Assembly: GCF_001730225.1 (NCBI RefSeq)
Contig: NZ_MIJE01000001.1
Coordinates: 496,001-560,000, forward strand
Direction: 5' to 3'
Origin: Desulfuribacillus alkaliarsenatis
Lineage (GTDB): Bacteria; Bacillota; Bacilli; Desulfuribacillales; Desulfuribacillaceae
Length of the DNA: 64,000 nucleotides
In this document: positions 46,854 to 55,309 of the stretch, in pieces
Position numbering within the stretch: the first letter of the stretch is position 1
How the letters are laid out: each line of letters opens with the position of its first letter
Translations under genes and position numbers: made by a program
Notes under the pieces: model-generated
What the model saw: the letters and a program-made list of their open reading frames with translations, nothing else
The model's database searches: none
Told to the model about the DNA's origin: nothing

Positions 46854-47243
46854 ATGGACAACAAAATTTGGTTTCATCAACCAATCCAGCCTGTAAAACG
46901 CCCAATAACAAGCACACCAAAAACAAGTACACAGCAACCAACTAAAAACTTTAATGATGTGTTCCAAAAAACACTAGAAACAACTAACGAACCTGTTAAA
47001 TTTAGCACCCATGCGATGAAGCGTATCAATGAGCGTGGTATAAATATGACAGAATCAGATATTTCAAAACTTGACAATGCAATTAAAAAAGCTGCCTTAA
47101 AAGGTTCTAAGGATGCATTAGTAATAATGAATCAGGTGGCATATGTTGTCAGTGTTAATAACAAAACAGTAGTTACAGCAATGGATGAAAAATCAACAAA
47201 AGAAAACGTATTTACAAACATTGACAGTGCAATAATTTTGTAA
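46854..47243 (+). CDS. Conserved flagellar operon protein (TIGR02530-like)
   Basis: This 129-aa protein has a Pro/Thr-rich start and a conserved core: FSTHAMKRINERGINMTESDISKLDNAIKKAALKGSKDALVIMNQVAYVVSVNNKTVVTAM. It is the flg operon protein found between flgD and flgE in Firmicutes. Its molecular role is not known to me. GGAGGG precedes the ATG. A structured spacer follows before flgE. Confidence 0.85.
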   Translation: MDNKIWFHQPIQPVKRPITSTPKTSTQQPTKNFNDVFQKTLETTNEPVKFSTHAMKRINERGINMTESDISKLDNAIKKAALKGSKDALVIMNQVAYVVSVNNKTVVTAMDEKSTKENVFTNIDSAIIL

Positions 47244-47266
47244 AACGGGGCTGGACCTAACGGGGG

Positions 47267-47314
47267 CCTCAGACTTGCCGAACGATTGACGCAAGTTACA
47301 CACATTGAGGAGGA
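47267..47314 (+). promoter_or_regulatory. Possible RBS-sequestering hairpin upstream of flgE
   Basis: CCTCA at 47267-47271 can pair with TGAGG at 47306-47310, part of the flgE ribosome site GAGGAGGA (47307-47314). Inside it a 6-bp stem pairs 47273-47278 with 47291-47296. The 78-bp spacer is GC-richer than its surroundings. It could gate hook-protein translation, but the helix is short. Confidence 0.35.
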
Positions 47315-47321
47315 CATAAAA

Positions 47322-48131
47322 ATGTTAAGATCACTTTATTCGGGTGTATCGGGAATGCAAGGTTTTCAAACGAAATTAGATGTAATTGGTAATAATATAG
47401 CAAACGTTAATACTGTAGGATTTAAAGCAAGCAGAGTAATGTTTCAAGATGTTCTTAGTCAAAGAATCGCTGGAGCAACAATTCCAGAGGACGGCGAAAG
47501 AGGTGGGCGTAACCCTGTTCAAGTTGGACTTGGTGTAGGTGTTGCAGCAATCGATACCCTTCATACAGAGGGTAGCCCACAAACAACTGGTGTAGGAACA
47601 GATTTATATATAAACGGTGACGGATATTTCGCTGTGCAGGATGGCGCTGATGGTGAAATCCTATTAACGCGTGCTGGGAACTTCACTTTAGATGCTCTAG
47701 GATTTTTAGTTACCGCTGACGGATACTTTGTTCTTGATGAAGGTGGCGAGCCTATACAGTTAGAAGACGAAGTTGAATCATTTAGCATAGGCGCTAATGG
47801 ATTGATAACGACCATTGATGGTGAAGGTGAACAAGGTGAAGCAGGTATCATTGGCCTTGTTACTGTTAGAAATCCTATGGGCTTAGAAAAAGTAGGTGGT
47901 ACTAAGTTTAGAATTACAGGAAATGCTGATGAAGAAATTGAGCCTCAAATCGGAGCACCAGGTGAAGAACGCAGGGGCTTCTTAGTAGCAGGCCGCCTCG
48001 AGATGTCAAATGTTGAGCTTACAAGCGAATTCACTGAAATGATTATTACTCAAAGAGGATTCCAGGCAAACTCTAGAATTATTACTACATCTGATGAAAT
48101 ACTTCAGGAAGTAGTTAATCTGAAACGATAA
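47322..48131 (+). CDS. flgE: Flagellar hook protein FlgE (FlgE/FlgG family)
   Basis: This 269-aa axial protein has SGMQGFQTKLDVIGNNIANVNTVGFKASR at the start and LEMSNVELTSEFTEMIITQRGFQANSRIITTSDEILQEVVNLKR at the end, the classic axial signature. The short length fits the Bacillus hook protein formerly named FlgG. The ATG at 47322 follows GAGGAGGA; the in-frame start at 47286 has no such site. A distal-rod role cannot be excluded by sequence alone. Confidence 0.9.
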   Translation: MLRSLYSGVSGMQGFQTKLDVIGNNIANVNTVGFKASRVMFQDVLSQRIAGATIPEDGERGGRNPVQVGLGVGVAAIDTLHTEGSPQTTGVGTDLYINGDGYFAVQDGADGEILLTRAGNFTLDALGFLVTADGYFVLDEGGEPIQLEDEVESFSIGANGLITTIDGEGEQGEAGIIGLVTVRNPMGLEKVGGTKFRITGNADEEIEPQIGAPGEERRGFLVAGRLEMSNVELTSEFTEMIITQRGFQANSRIITTSDEILQEVVNLKR

Positions 48132-48158
48132 ATATTATTATTAATAATATAGTTGGTC

Positions 48159-48181
48159 GGTAGCGTTTAAGAAACGCTACC
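48159..48181 (+). other. Strong hairpin between flgE and flbD
   Basis: A perfect 10-bp stem (48159-48168 with 48172-48181) with a 3-nt loop can be extended by outer pairing of the flanks. No T tract follows closely, so it is probably not a terminator. It may mark processing or stabilise the upstream message. Confidence 0.6.
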
Positions 48182-48221
48182 AACTACCTATATTATATGT
48201 TTTTACTTTGGAGTGATTCAA

Positions 48222-48449
48222 ATGATTGAAGTATCAAGACTAAATGGTAGTACTTTTTATATAAACCCATTACACATTGAAGGTTTCGAATCTATTCCAG
48301 ATGTAGTAATAACCTTAACAAATGGGAAAAAGCTTGTTGTGCGAGAGAATGCTGATGAGATCATTACTAAACTGACTGAGTTTTATAGAAACACTGGTGG
48401 GCTAAAAGTGGTGATTCAATACCAAGCACAACAGGAAATTGAAAAGTAG
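48222..48449 (+). CDS. flbD: FlbD/SwrD family flagellar protein
   Basis: This protein of about 75 aa begins MIEVSRLNGSTFYINPLHIEGFESIPDVVITLTNGKKLVVRE, matching the Firmicutes FlbD/SwrD family. SwrD raises stator torque for swarming in Bacillus. The ATG at 48222 follows TTGGAGTGAT; a GTG at 48213 lies inside that site. fliL follows 15 bp later. Confidence 0.9.
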   Translation: MIEVSRLNGSTFYINPLHIEGFESIPDVVITLTNGKKLVVRENADEIITKLTEFYRNTGGLKVVIQYQAQQEIEK

Positions 48450-48464
48450 CTGGAGGTAGTGCCT

Positions 48465-48908
48465 GTGTTTCAAAATAAGTTATTAAATATCTCATTAATT
48501 ATATTAATAGCGCTTTCATTATTAGCAATAGTTAGTGTGTTAGCGTATATGTTGTTCTATGATGGAACGCTAGATGATAATGATGAGCCTAGGCCAGTAT
48601 CGGGTTCTGACGTACAAGAGCTAGCAATTAAAACTGATAAAATAACAACAAATCTAGCGGACGGTAGGATGATAATTTTAACCTTATCATTGTTAGCAGA
48701 AGATAGACGTTCAAGAGATGAACTTCAGCAAAGAATGGTTCAGGTTAATGATTTAATTATCACGACACTCCACTCCCAAACAAGGAAAGATTTTGAGACA
48801 ACAGAAGGCTTAGAATCTTATAAGCTATTATTACTTCAAAGATTAAATCAAATTATGGAACGTGGTACTATTATTGACGTATTTTATATTGAAAAGGTAA
48901 TACAATAA
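48465..48908 (+). CDS. fliL: Flagellar basal body-associated protein FliL
   Basis: This protein of about 147 aa has one N-terminal TM helix (about 6-28) and an extracytoplasmic domain with TTNLADGRMIILTLSLLAED and a C-terminal RLNQIMERGTIIDVFYIEKVIQ. FliL encircles the stator and supports torque. GTG at 48465 is chosen over GTG at 48459 because GGAGG at 48452-48456 is then 8 nt away. Confidence 0.9.
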   Translation: MFQNKLLNISLIILIALSLLAIVSVLAYMLFYDGTLDDNDEPRPVSGSDVQELAIKTDKITTNLADGRMIILTLSLLAEDRRSRDELQQRMVQVNDLIITTLHSQTRKDFETTEGLESYKLLLLQRLNQIMERGTIIDVFYIEKVIQ

Positions 48909-48952
48909 CGCATTAAAATAACATTGTTAAAAGAAAAGTGGGTGGTCTTAAA

Positions 48953-49948
48953 ATGAGTGAGGTTCTCTCTCAAAGTGAAATTGACGCCCTTCTTACCGCT
49001 ATATCTTCTGGAGAATTAGATGCAGAGGAAATGCGTAAGGATGAAGTGCAGAAAAAAGTAAAAACCTATGATTTTAAAAGAGCATATAGATTTTCTAAGG
49101 ATCAGACACGGAGTTTAACTCGTATTCATGAAAATTTCGCTAGGCTTTTAACGAGTTATTTCTCTGCACAATTTAGAACTTTAGTTCAGATTGCAGTAGC
49201 TTCCGTTGACCAGTTGCCATATGACGAATTCATTAGGTCAATTCCTAAGATGACAATCTTAAATGTATTCGAAGCATATCCATTAGAAGGAAGATTGGTA
49301 ATGGAGGTTAACCCCAATGTAGCGTATGCCATGCTAGATAGATTAATGGGCGGTCAAGGGGTTAGCGCTGAAAAATTTAGGAGTCTTACCGAGATTGAAA
49401 CAATTGTAATGGAGAAAATTTTTAATAAAGCATTAGAGAATTTTGCTGAAGCTTGGAAAACTGTAGTAGATTTAGAACCTGAATTAGATGTATTAGAAAC
49501 AAATCCACAGTTTATGCAAATAGTTTCTCCTAATGAGACAGTAGCTGTAATCTCCTTTAGCACTAAAATTGGTGATGCGACTGGTATGATAAATTTATGC
49601 TTGCCGCATGTTGTGTTAGAACCGATAATGCCAAAGCTAACTGCAAGTCATTGGCTTGCATCCCAGAAAAAGGCTAGATCGGAACAAGAGATTCAACAAA
49701 TTCAAGAACGAGTTAAGAAGGCAACAGTAACAGTAAAAGCAGAGCTTGGTTCAACACCGCTTACAATAGGAGAGTTTTTAAATTTAGCTGTAGGCGATAT
49801 TATTCAATTAGACTCACTATATGAAGAACCAGTGAAAATACGAGTGGGGAATTTGTTGAAGTTTAAAGGTCAGCCTGGTGTATCGAAAAAACGTATAGCT
49901 TTACAAGTTTCGGAAGTTTTAGAAGAAGGAGTTGAAGAAAATGGGTAG
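48953..49948 (+). CDS. fliM: Flagellar motor switch protein FliM
   Basis: This protein of about 331 aa starts with EVLSQSEIDALLTAI, the CheY-P-binding peptide, followed by a middle CheC-like domain and a C-terminal SpoA/FliN domain (LGSTPLTIGEFLNLAVGDIIQLD). It sets rotation direction. ATG at 48953 follows GGGTGGT. It overlaps fliY by 8 bp, suggesting coupled synthesis. Confidence 0.97.
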   Translation: MSEVLSQSEIDALLTAISSGELDAEEMRKDEVQKKVKTYDFKRAYRFSKDQTRSLTRIHENFARLLTSYFSAQFRTLVQIAVASVDQLPYDEFIRSIPKMTILNVFEAYPLEGRLVMEVNPNVAYAMLDRLMGGQGVSAEKFRSLTEIETIVMEKIFNKALENFAEAWKTVVDLEPELDVLETNPQFMQIVSPNETVAVISFSTKIGDATGMINLCLPHVVLEPIMPKLTASHWLASQKKARSEQEIQQIQERVKKATVTVKAELGSTPLTIGEFLNLAVGDIIQLDSLYEEPVKIRVGNLLKFKGQPGVSKKRIALQVSEVLEEGVEENG

Positions 49949-51311
49949 AGATATGCTTTCTCAAGAAGAAATAGATGCTTTATTAAAAGCTGGAGGCTCT
50001 GATGAAGACGATGATGAAAGTACTTACGAAGCTCTAGATACGGATAGCTCTAAAAATACAAACGTCTCAATAGATATAAATGATTACTTATCACCATTTG
50101 AACAGGATGCATTAGGAGAAATAGGAAATATATCATTTGGTAGTGCGGCAACAGCTTTATCAACTTTATTAGGACAGAAAGTGGATATTACAACTCCAAC
50201 GGTCTCAGTAATAGAAGTAGAAAAAGTTAACAATGAATTTCCGATGCCACATGTAGCTGTAAATGTTGGTTATACAAGCGGCTTTGAAGGCAGTAATTTA
50301 TTAGTTATCAAGTCAAGTGATGCCCGTATTATCGCTGATTTGATGATGGGTGGAGATGGTCGTCCAGACCAAGAGCAAGAATTGAGTGAACTCCATACAA
50401 GCGCGGTATCTGAAGCTATGAATCAAATGATGGGTTCAGCAGCAACTGCAATGTCAACTATATTTAATGATTTTGTCAATATTTCTCCGCCAGAGACTAA
50501 GGTGTTGGATTTTGACGATACAGACTCTATGGAAATGCTACCAGATGAGGATGTACTAATTAAAATATCTTTTCGATTAATAGTTGGTGACTTAATAGAT
50601 TCTTATATTATGCAGCTAGTTCCAGTTAACTTTGCAAAGGATATGGTAAACAGATTGACTGGTGGTATGTCTGAAGAGAGTCAAGCTCCTGAGCAACCAG
50701 CTGCGGCAGCTACTACACAGCAAGCACCTCCACATGCAGTGGAAGAGAAAGTAGCAGCTTCTCCTAATCAAGGGAATCAGCAGCACCAAGAGCAACATAT
50801 GCCACAATATCCTAATCAAGGATATCCAGCATATCAAGAGCAACCACAGCAACAGCAACAACAAGGCGCACCATATAATTATGGTCCACCACCTGGGTAT
50901 CCACCCCAAGGCTATGGACAGCCTCAATATATGTACCCGCCGCCTCCACCATCTCCACAAAAGCCAGAGTATTATGGAGGATTGCATCAACCAAATGTCC
51001 AGCCTGCTGAATTCTCAAGCTTTGATCAGAGTAAAAGCAGCTATGCAGGAGAGGGTAACCTTAATTTGTTACTAGACGTACCCCTACAAGTTACTGTAGA
51101 ATTAGGTAGAACGCGTAGACAAATTAAGGACATATTAGAACTAAGCCAAGGATCTATTATAGAATTAGATCGCCTTGCTGGTGAACCAGTAGACATACTA
51201 GTTAATAATAAGCTTATTGCTAAAGGCGAAGTCGTTGTAATTGACGAGAACTTTGGAGTACGTGTAACAGATATAATAAGTCAGATTGAGCGTGTACAGA
51301 AACTCCAATAA
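49941..51311 (+). CDS. fliY: Flagellar motor switch phosphatase FliY
   Basis: This protein of about 456 aa has an N-terminal FliM-like peptide (MLSQEEIDALLKAGG), a CheC-like phosphatase domain with sites D56/E60/N63 (DALGEIGN) and S154/E158/N161 (SAVSEAMN), and a C-terminal FliN/SpoA domain (about 374-453). The linker (about 242-369) is unusually long and Pro/Gln/Tyr-rich, with a run of seven glutamines. FliY combines switch structure with CheY-P dephosphorylation. Confidence 0.96.
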   Translation: MGRDMLSQEEIDALLKAGGSDEDDDESTYEALDTDSSKNTNVSIDINDYLSPFEQDALGEIGNISFGSAATALSTLLGQKVDITTPTVSVIEVEKVNNEFPMPHVAVNVGYTSGFEGSNLLVIKSSDARIIADLMMGGDGRPDQEQELSELHTSAVSEAMNQMMGSAATAMSTIFNDFVNISPPETKVLDFDDTDSMEMLPDEDVLIKISFRLIVGDLIDSYIMQLVPVNFAKDMVNRLTGGMSEESQAPEQPAAAATTQQAPPHAVEEKVAASPNQGNQQHQEQHMPQYPNQGYPAYQEQPQQQQQQGAPYNYGPPPGYPPQGYGQPQYMYPPPPPSPQKPEYYGGLHQPNVQPAEFSSFDQSKSSYAGEGNLNLLLDVPLQVTVELGRTRRQIKDILELSQGSIIELDRLAGEPVDILVNNKLIAKGEVVVIDENFGVRVTDIISQIERVQKLQ

Positions 51312-51336
51312 ATGCTAACATCAAGGAGGTAATAGA

Positions 51337-51699
51337 ATGTCAGCCAAAATAATGATAGTTGATGATGCTGCATTTATGAGAATGATGATTAAAGATATAT
51401 TAACTAAAAATGGTTTTACAGTTGTAGCTGAAGCCGCTGACGGTGCACAAGCTGTTGAGAAGTATAAAGAACACAACCCTGATTTAGTAACTATGGATAT
51501 AACAATGCCAGAAATGGATGGTATAGCAGCACTTAAAGAGATTAAAAAAATGGATCCATCGGCAAAGGTTATTATGTGTTCAGCCATGGGTCAACAAGCT
51601 ATGGTTATTGATGCTATCCAAGCGGGCGCTAAAGATTTTATTGTTAAACCTTTTCAGGCGGACCGTGTTTTAGAAGCTATCGGTAAAACCTTAAGTTAA
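51337..51699 (+). CDS. cheY: Chemotaxis response regulator CheY
   Basis: This 120-aa single receiver has the acidic pair D9/D10, phospho-acceptor D54 (VTMDITM) and K104 (IVKPF). It is a stand-alone CheY, in its Bacillus position after fliY. Phospho-CheY binds FliM/FliY. AAGGAGGT precedes the ATG. Its kinase CheA is not encoded in this window. Confidence 0.97.
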   Translation: MSAKIMIVDDAAFMRMMIKDILTKNGFTVVAEAADGAQAVEKYKEHNPDLVTMDITMPEMDGIAALKEIKKMDPSAKVIMCSAMGQQAMVIDAIQAGAKDFIVKPFQADRVLEAIGKTLS

Positions 51700-51719
51700 A
51701 ATTAGAAAGTGGTGAAACG

Positions 51720-52313
51720 GTGAGCAATAAAGTAAATACACCTGTCATAATACTGCTATTAGCTATAATTATTGCTGTATTTATTCCTGCCTCCGTAAAT
51801 GCTACAGGCAATGTATTTGATTATTTCAATCAAGGTACTGAGCAAGATGAAAATTTGGCTGATGAAGTTGGAACTACGACCACTAATAATACTTGGTTAT
51901 TTATTAGTGCTTTAATTAAACTAGTAGTAGCCACAACAGTTATAATTCTAATCATATATTTTGGAGCAAAAATTATTACTGAGAAGAGACGACGTTTTCA
52001 GAGCAGCCAAAATATGCAAACCATAGGTGTACATGCATTAGGACAAAACAAAACACTACAGGTTGTTCGCATAGGTAAAAAAATCTATTTACTAGGCGTA
52101 GGGGATAACATTAATTTAATTAAAGAGTTGTCACCTGAAGATTCAATTAAATTATATGAACAAATTGAAGAACAAACACAAGAGGCTAGTGAAGACAATA
52201 ACAGTTTTGCTAACCAATTTGATAGTGTTTTCAAAAATAAACTTTCTGAGTTTAGAAAACGCAATGATGTCTCCCCGCAATATCGTAATGAAAACGAGAG
52301 GGAGTATCTATGA
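51720..52313 (+). CDS. fliO: Flagellar export component FliO/FliZ
   Basis: This 197-aa protein has an N-terminal signal-like hydrophobic segment (about 8-28), a second TM helix (about 60-83: LFISALIKLVVATTVIILIIYFG) and a basic cytoplasmic domain with MQTIGVHALGQNKTLQVVRIGKKIYLLGV, the FliO core. It helps FliP complex assembly. GTG at 51720 follows AAAGTGG. It overlaps fliP by 4 bp. Confidence 0.92.
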   Translation: MSNKVNTPVIILLLAIIIAVFIPASVNATGNVFDYFNQGTEQDENLADEVGTTTTNNTWLFISALIKLVVATTVIILIIYFGAKIITEKRRRFQSSQNMQTIGVHALGQNKTLQVVRIGKKIYLLGVGDNINLIKELSPEDSIKLYEQIEEQTQEASEDNNSFANQFDSVFKNKLSEFRKRNDVSPQYRNENEREYL

Positions 52314-53062
52314 AAAAAATTATAATAGTTACTTTACTAGTTTCTATGCTGCTTATGCCAGGTGTGTCATATGCACAACCGTTACCTGGTATTCCTGGAA
52401 TTAATTTAGAGCTAGGAGCGACTGATAATCCAGAGGATGTTTCAGTTACTTTGCAATTGATACTTTTACTGACTATTCTATCAATTGCTCCTGCAATTTT
52501 AGTATTAATGACTAGTTTTACTAGAGTTGTGGTTGTACTTTCATTTACTAGAAATGCGTTAGCTACTAATCAAATGCCCCCAAACCAAGTTATAATAGGA
52601 CTAGCTTTATTTATTACATTTTTTATTATGACACCAGTTTTTACTGAAGTTAATGAAGTAGCGTTACAGCCTTATTTAGCTGGAGAGTTAGAACAAACAG
52701 AGGCTTTAGAACAAGCTGCACTACCTTTTAAAGTATTTATGGCCAAGCATACTAGACAAAAGGATTTAGCTTTATTCTTAAACTATGCAGACATTCCTCC
52801 ACCGGAGTCAATAGAGGATATACCGTTGCAGGCATTAGTACCAGCATTTGCAATTAGTGAATTAAAAACAGCTTTCCAAATAGGTTTTATGATTTTCATA
52901 CCGTTTTTAGTTTTGGATATGATTGTGGCAAGTACGCTAATGTCGATGGGTATGATGATGCTACCGCCAGTTATGATTTCCTTACCTTTTAAGGTATTAC
53001 TGTTTATATTAGTAGATGGTTGGTATCTTGTTGTCCGGTCGCTGTTAATTAGCTTCTATTAA
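52310..53062 (+). CDS. fliP: Flagellar export gate protein FliP
   Basis: This 250-aa protein has an N-terminal signal peptide (about 1-23) and the FliP motifs MTSFTRVVVVLSFTRNALATNQMPPNQVI and SELKTAFQIGFMIFIPFLVLDMIV. FliP with FliQ and FliR forms the membrane export gate. The ATG overlaps the fliO stop. RBS GAGGGAG is inside fliO. Confidence 0.97.
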   Translation: MKKIIIVTLLVSMLLMPGVSYAQPLPGIPGINLELGATDNPEDVSVTLQLILLLTILSIAPAILVLMTSFTRVVVVLSFTRNALATNQMPPNQVIIGLALFITFFIMTPVFTEVNEVALQPYLAGELEQTEALEQAALPFKVFMAKHTRQKDLALFLNYADIPPPESIEDIPLQALVPAFAISELKTAFQIGFMIFIPFLVLDMIVASTLMSMGMMMLPPVMISLPFKVLLFILVDGWYLVVRSLLISFY

Positions 53063-53076
53063 AGGGGATGTAGAGT

Positions 53077-53346
53077 ATGACTCCAGATTTTATTATTAGG
53101 TTAGGGCAAGATGCAGTAATTGTTGTATTAAAGGTAGCTGGGCCGATGATTACTGTTGGTCTTGCTGTTGGTTTAACCATTGCTATTTTTCAAGCTACAA
53201 CACAAATTCAAGAGCAAACACTTACGTTTGTTCCTAAAATATTCGGAATTTTAGTAGCAATGGTTGTGTTTTCATCATTTATGCTAAATACGTTATTAGA
53301 TTTTTCTTTGGAAATCTTTGAAAATTTACATTTATTTATTAGTTAG
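53077..53346 (+). CDS. fliQ: Flagellar export gate protein FliQ
   Basis: This 89-aa protein has two TM helices and the FliQ pattern GPMITVGLAVGLTIAIFQATTQIQEQTLTFVPKI. It forms part of the FliPQR gate. The start lies 14 bp after fliP behind AGGGGAT. Confidence 0.96.
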   Translation: MTPDFIIRLGQDAVIVVLKVAGPMITVGLAVGLTIAIFQATTQIQEQTLTFVPKIFGILVAMVVFSSFMLNTLLDFSLEIFENLHLFIS

Positions 53347-53360
53347 GTGTGTAATTTTAC

Positions 53361-54137
53361 ATGGAACTAATCAATCAATTACCAGCTTTCAGTCTTGTGT
53401 TCGTTAGAATACTATCGATGTTTATGATTGTTCCGTTTTTTAGTGGTAACCAAGTTCCTGTACCCTTTCGAATAGGAACTGCCTTCTTCCTTGCTATTAT
53501 CGCATATGGTGGATTAAACCTAGAAAATCAATTCATACCACTTGGTGGAGAATATATATTTTATGTTGTTAAAGAGGTACTCATAGGTTTAATGATGGGA
53601 TTTCTTGCATCGATGTTTTTTGCAGCTCTACAAGTAGCTGGACAATTTATCGATGTACAAATGGGATTTTTCCTAGCTAATGTTATCGACCCGCAAACAG
53701 GAGCTCAGGTTCCAATTATAGGATTTCTCAAGTATTATTTGGGTATATTAATTTTCTTATCATTAGATATACATCATGTTATTATTAATGCTTATATAGA
53801 GAGTTTTCAGATTATACCAGTTGGACATTTGTTCTTAGATGGAAGATACGCTGAGTTTGTTACAAGTGCATTTATTAGTATGTTTATAATTGCTGTAAAG
53901 ATTTCTGCACCAGTAGCGTTCTGTTTATTGTTAACAAATGTAGCATTAGGTATAACGGCTAGAACAGTTCCACAAATGAACGTGTTCGTTATCGGTATGC
54001 CAATAAAAATTGCATTAGGTCTATTGCTTATATATCTGTCTCTACCAACCTTTCTTTTTATGTTAGATCTTTTGTTTGTAGAGATGGCAGAGAGTATTTA
54101 TATTATGATTAATATTATTGCAAATAGTAGACCATAA
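53361..54137 (+). CDS. fliR: Flagellar export gate protein FliR
   Basis: This 258-aa protein has about six TM helices and family motifs FVRILSMFMIVPFFSGNQVPVPFRIG and GQFIDVQMGFFLANVIDPQTG. It completes the FliPQR core and contacts FlhB. TAGGTG precedes the ATG weakly. Confidence 0.95.
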   Translation: MELINQLPAFSLVFVRILSMFMIVPFFSGNQVPVPFRIGTAFFLAIIAYGGLNLENQFIPLGGEYIFYVVKEVLIGLMMGFLASMFFAALQVAGQFIDVQMGFFLANVIDPQTGAQVPIIGFLKYYLGILIFLSLDIHHVIINAYIESFQIIPVGHLFLDGRYAEFVTSAFISMFIIAVKISAPVAFCLLLTNVALGITARTVPQMNVFVIGMPIKIALGLLLIYLSLPTFLFMLDLLFVEMAESIYIMINIIANSRP

Positions 54138-54166
54138 ATTTAAATATAGAGAGGGTTAAGGAGATT

Positions 54167-55255
54167 ATGCCAGAATATCTTCTTACGCTAAATCTTCAGC
54201 AATTCGCTGATGAAAAAACTGAAAAAGCGACCCCTAAGAAAAGGCAAGATGCAAGGAAAAAAGGGCAAGTAGCAAGGAGTAACGAAATTAACACAGCGTT
54301 AGTCCTGCTTTTTTCGTTTTTAATATTAAAATTTTTTGGACCTTATATGGGAAAAGGTATTTTAAATATCTTCGATATGGTATTTTCAGAATATATCCTG
54401 TGGGAGGTAAATGAGAACAATATCCATGTTATAGGCACAGAATTACTGTTCTCAATTTTTTTAGTTGTATTTCCTGTAATGATTGTTGCAGTAGTAGCTG
54501 GTATTGCAGCAAACTTAATTCAAGTTGGTTTTATGTTTACAGCAGACCCATTGAAAATGAAGCTAGAGAAAATCAATCCAATTAAAGGACTCAAAAGGAT
54601 TTTTTCTGTACGTTCAATCGTTAATTTAGTTAAATCAATATTTAAAATTACAGCTATTTCAATCGTAGCTTATATGTCGATATGGTTCGAAAGAGAAACA
54701 ATATTTCACTTAAATCGTATGGAGATTTTAGATATTGTCAGCTTTATAACATATTTATCTATAGAAATTGGCTGGCGCGTTGCAATACTATTATTGATAC
54801 TATCTATCCCAGATTATGTTTATGAAAAATTTGATCATGAAAAGCAAATTCGCATGTCCAAGAAGGACATTAAAGATGAACATAAACGTTCTGAGGGTGA
54901 CCCGCGAATTAAAGGAAAACGACGAGAAATTCAGCGTCGTATGGCTATGCAAAGAATGATGAGCAGTGTACCAAAGGCAGATGTCGTTATCACTAACCCG
55001 ACACACTATTCTGTAGCAATCCAATATGATGCAGAGGAAATGTCAGCACCAATGATAATTGCTATGGGTACTGATCAAACAGCATTAAAAATACGAGAAA
55101 TTGCCGAAGAGCATGATATTCCTCTAGTAGAAAATAAGCCATTAGCACAAACATTATATAAGACTCTTGATGTTGGTGACTATGTTCCAGAGGAGCTATT
55201 CCAAGCAGTAGCTGAAATTCTTGCTTATGTATATAAACTTAAAGGAAAAGTATAA
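54167..55255 (+). CDS. flhB: Flagellar export switch protein FlhB
   Basis: This 362-aa protein has an N-terminal EKATPKKRQDARKKGQVARS, four TM helices (about 40-210) and a cytoplasmic domain with the self-cleavage motif NPTH (VVITNPTHYSVAIQY). It sets export specificity with FliK. Its C-terminal domain is clearly related to YlqH at 11021, which lacks NPTH. Confidence 0.97.
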   Translation: MPEYLLTLNLQQFADEKTEKATPKKRQDARKKGQVARSNEINTALVLLFSFLILKFFGPYMGKGILNIFDMVFSEYILWEVNENNIHVIGTELLFSIFLVVFPVMIVAVVAGIAANLIQVGFMFTADPLKMKLEKINPIKGLKRIFSVRSIVNLVKSIFKITAISIVAYMSIWFERETIFHLNRMEILDIVSFITYLSIEIGWRVAILLLILSIPDYVYEKFDHEKQIRMSKKDIKDEHKRSEGDPRIKGKRREIQRRMAMQRMMSSVPKADVVITNPTHYSVAIQYDAEEMSAPMIIAMGTDQTALKIREIAEEHDIPLVENKPLAQTLYKTLDVGDYVPEELFQAVAEILAYVYKLKGKV

Positions 55256-55309
55256 GTGTTGCAGTATGACAATATAACAACATTCAAATTGTAGAAAGGA
55301 GATCATTTT

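Noticed and set aside
48159-48204. Terminator between flgE and flbD
   Set aside because: The stem is strong but the only T run is 18 nt downstream, so intrinsic termination is unlikely.
50616-50990. A minus-strand coding frame of 124 codons
   Set aside because: It is the mirror of the repetitive FliY linker; its product is a Trp/Leu-rich low-complexity string and there is no ribosome site.
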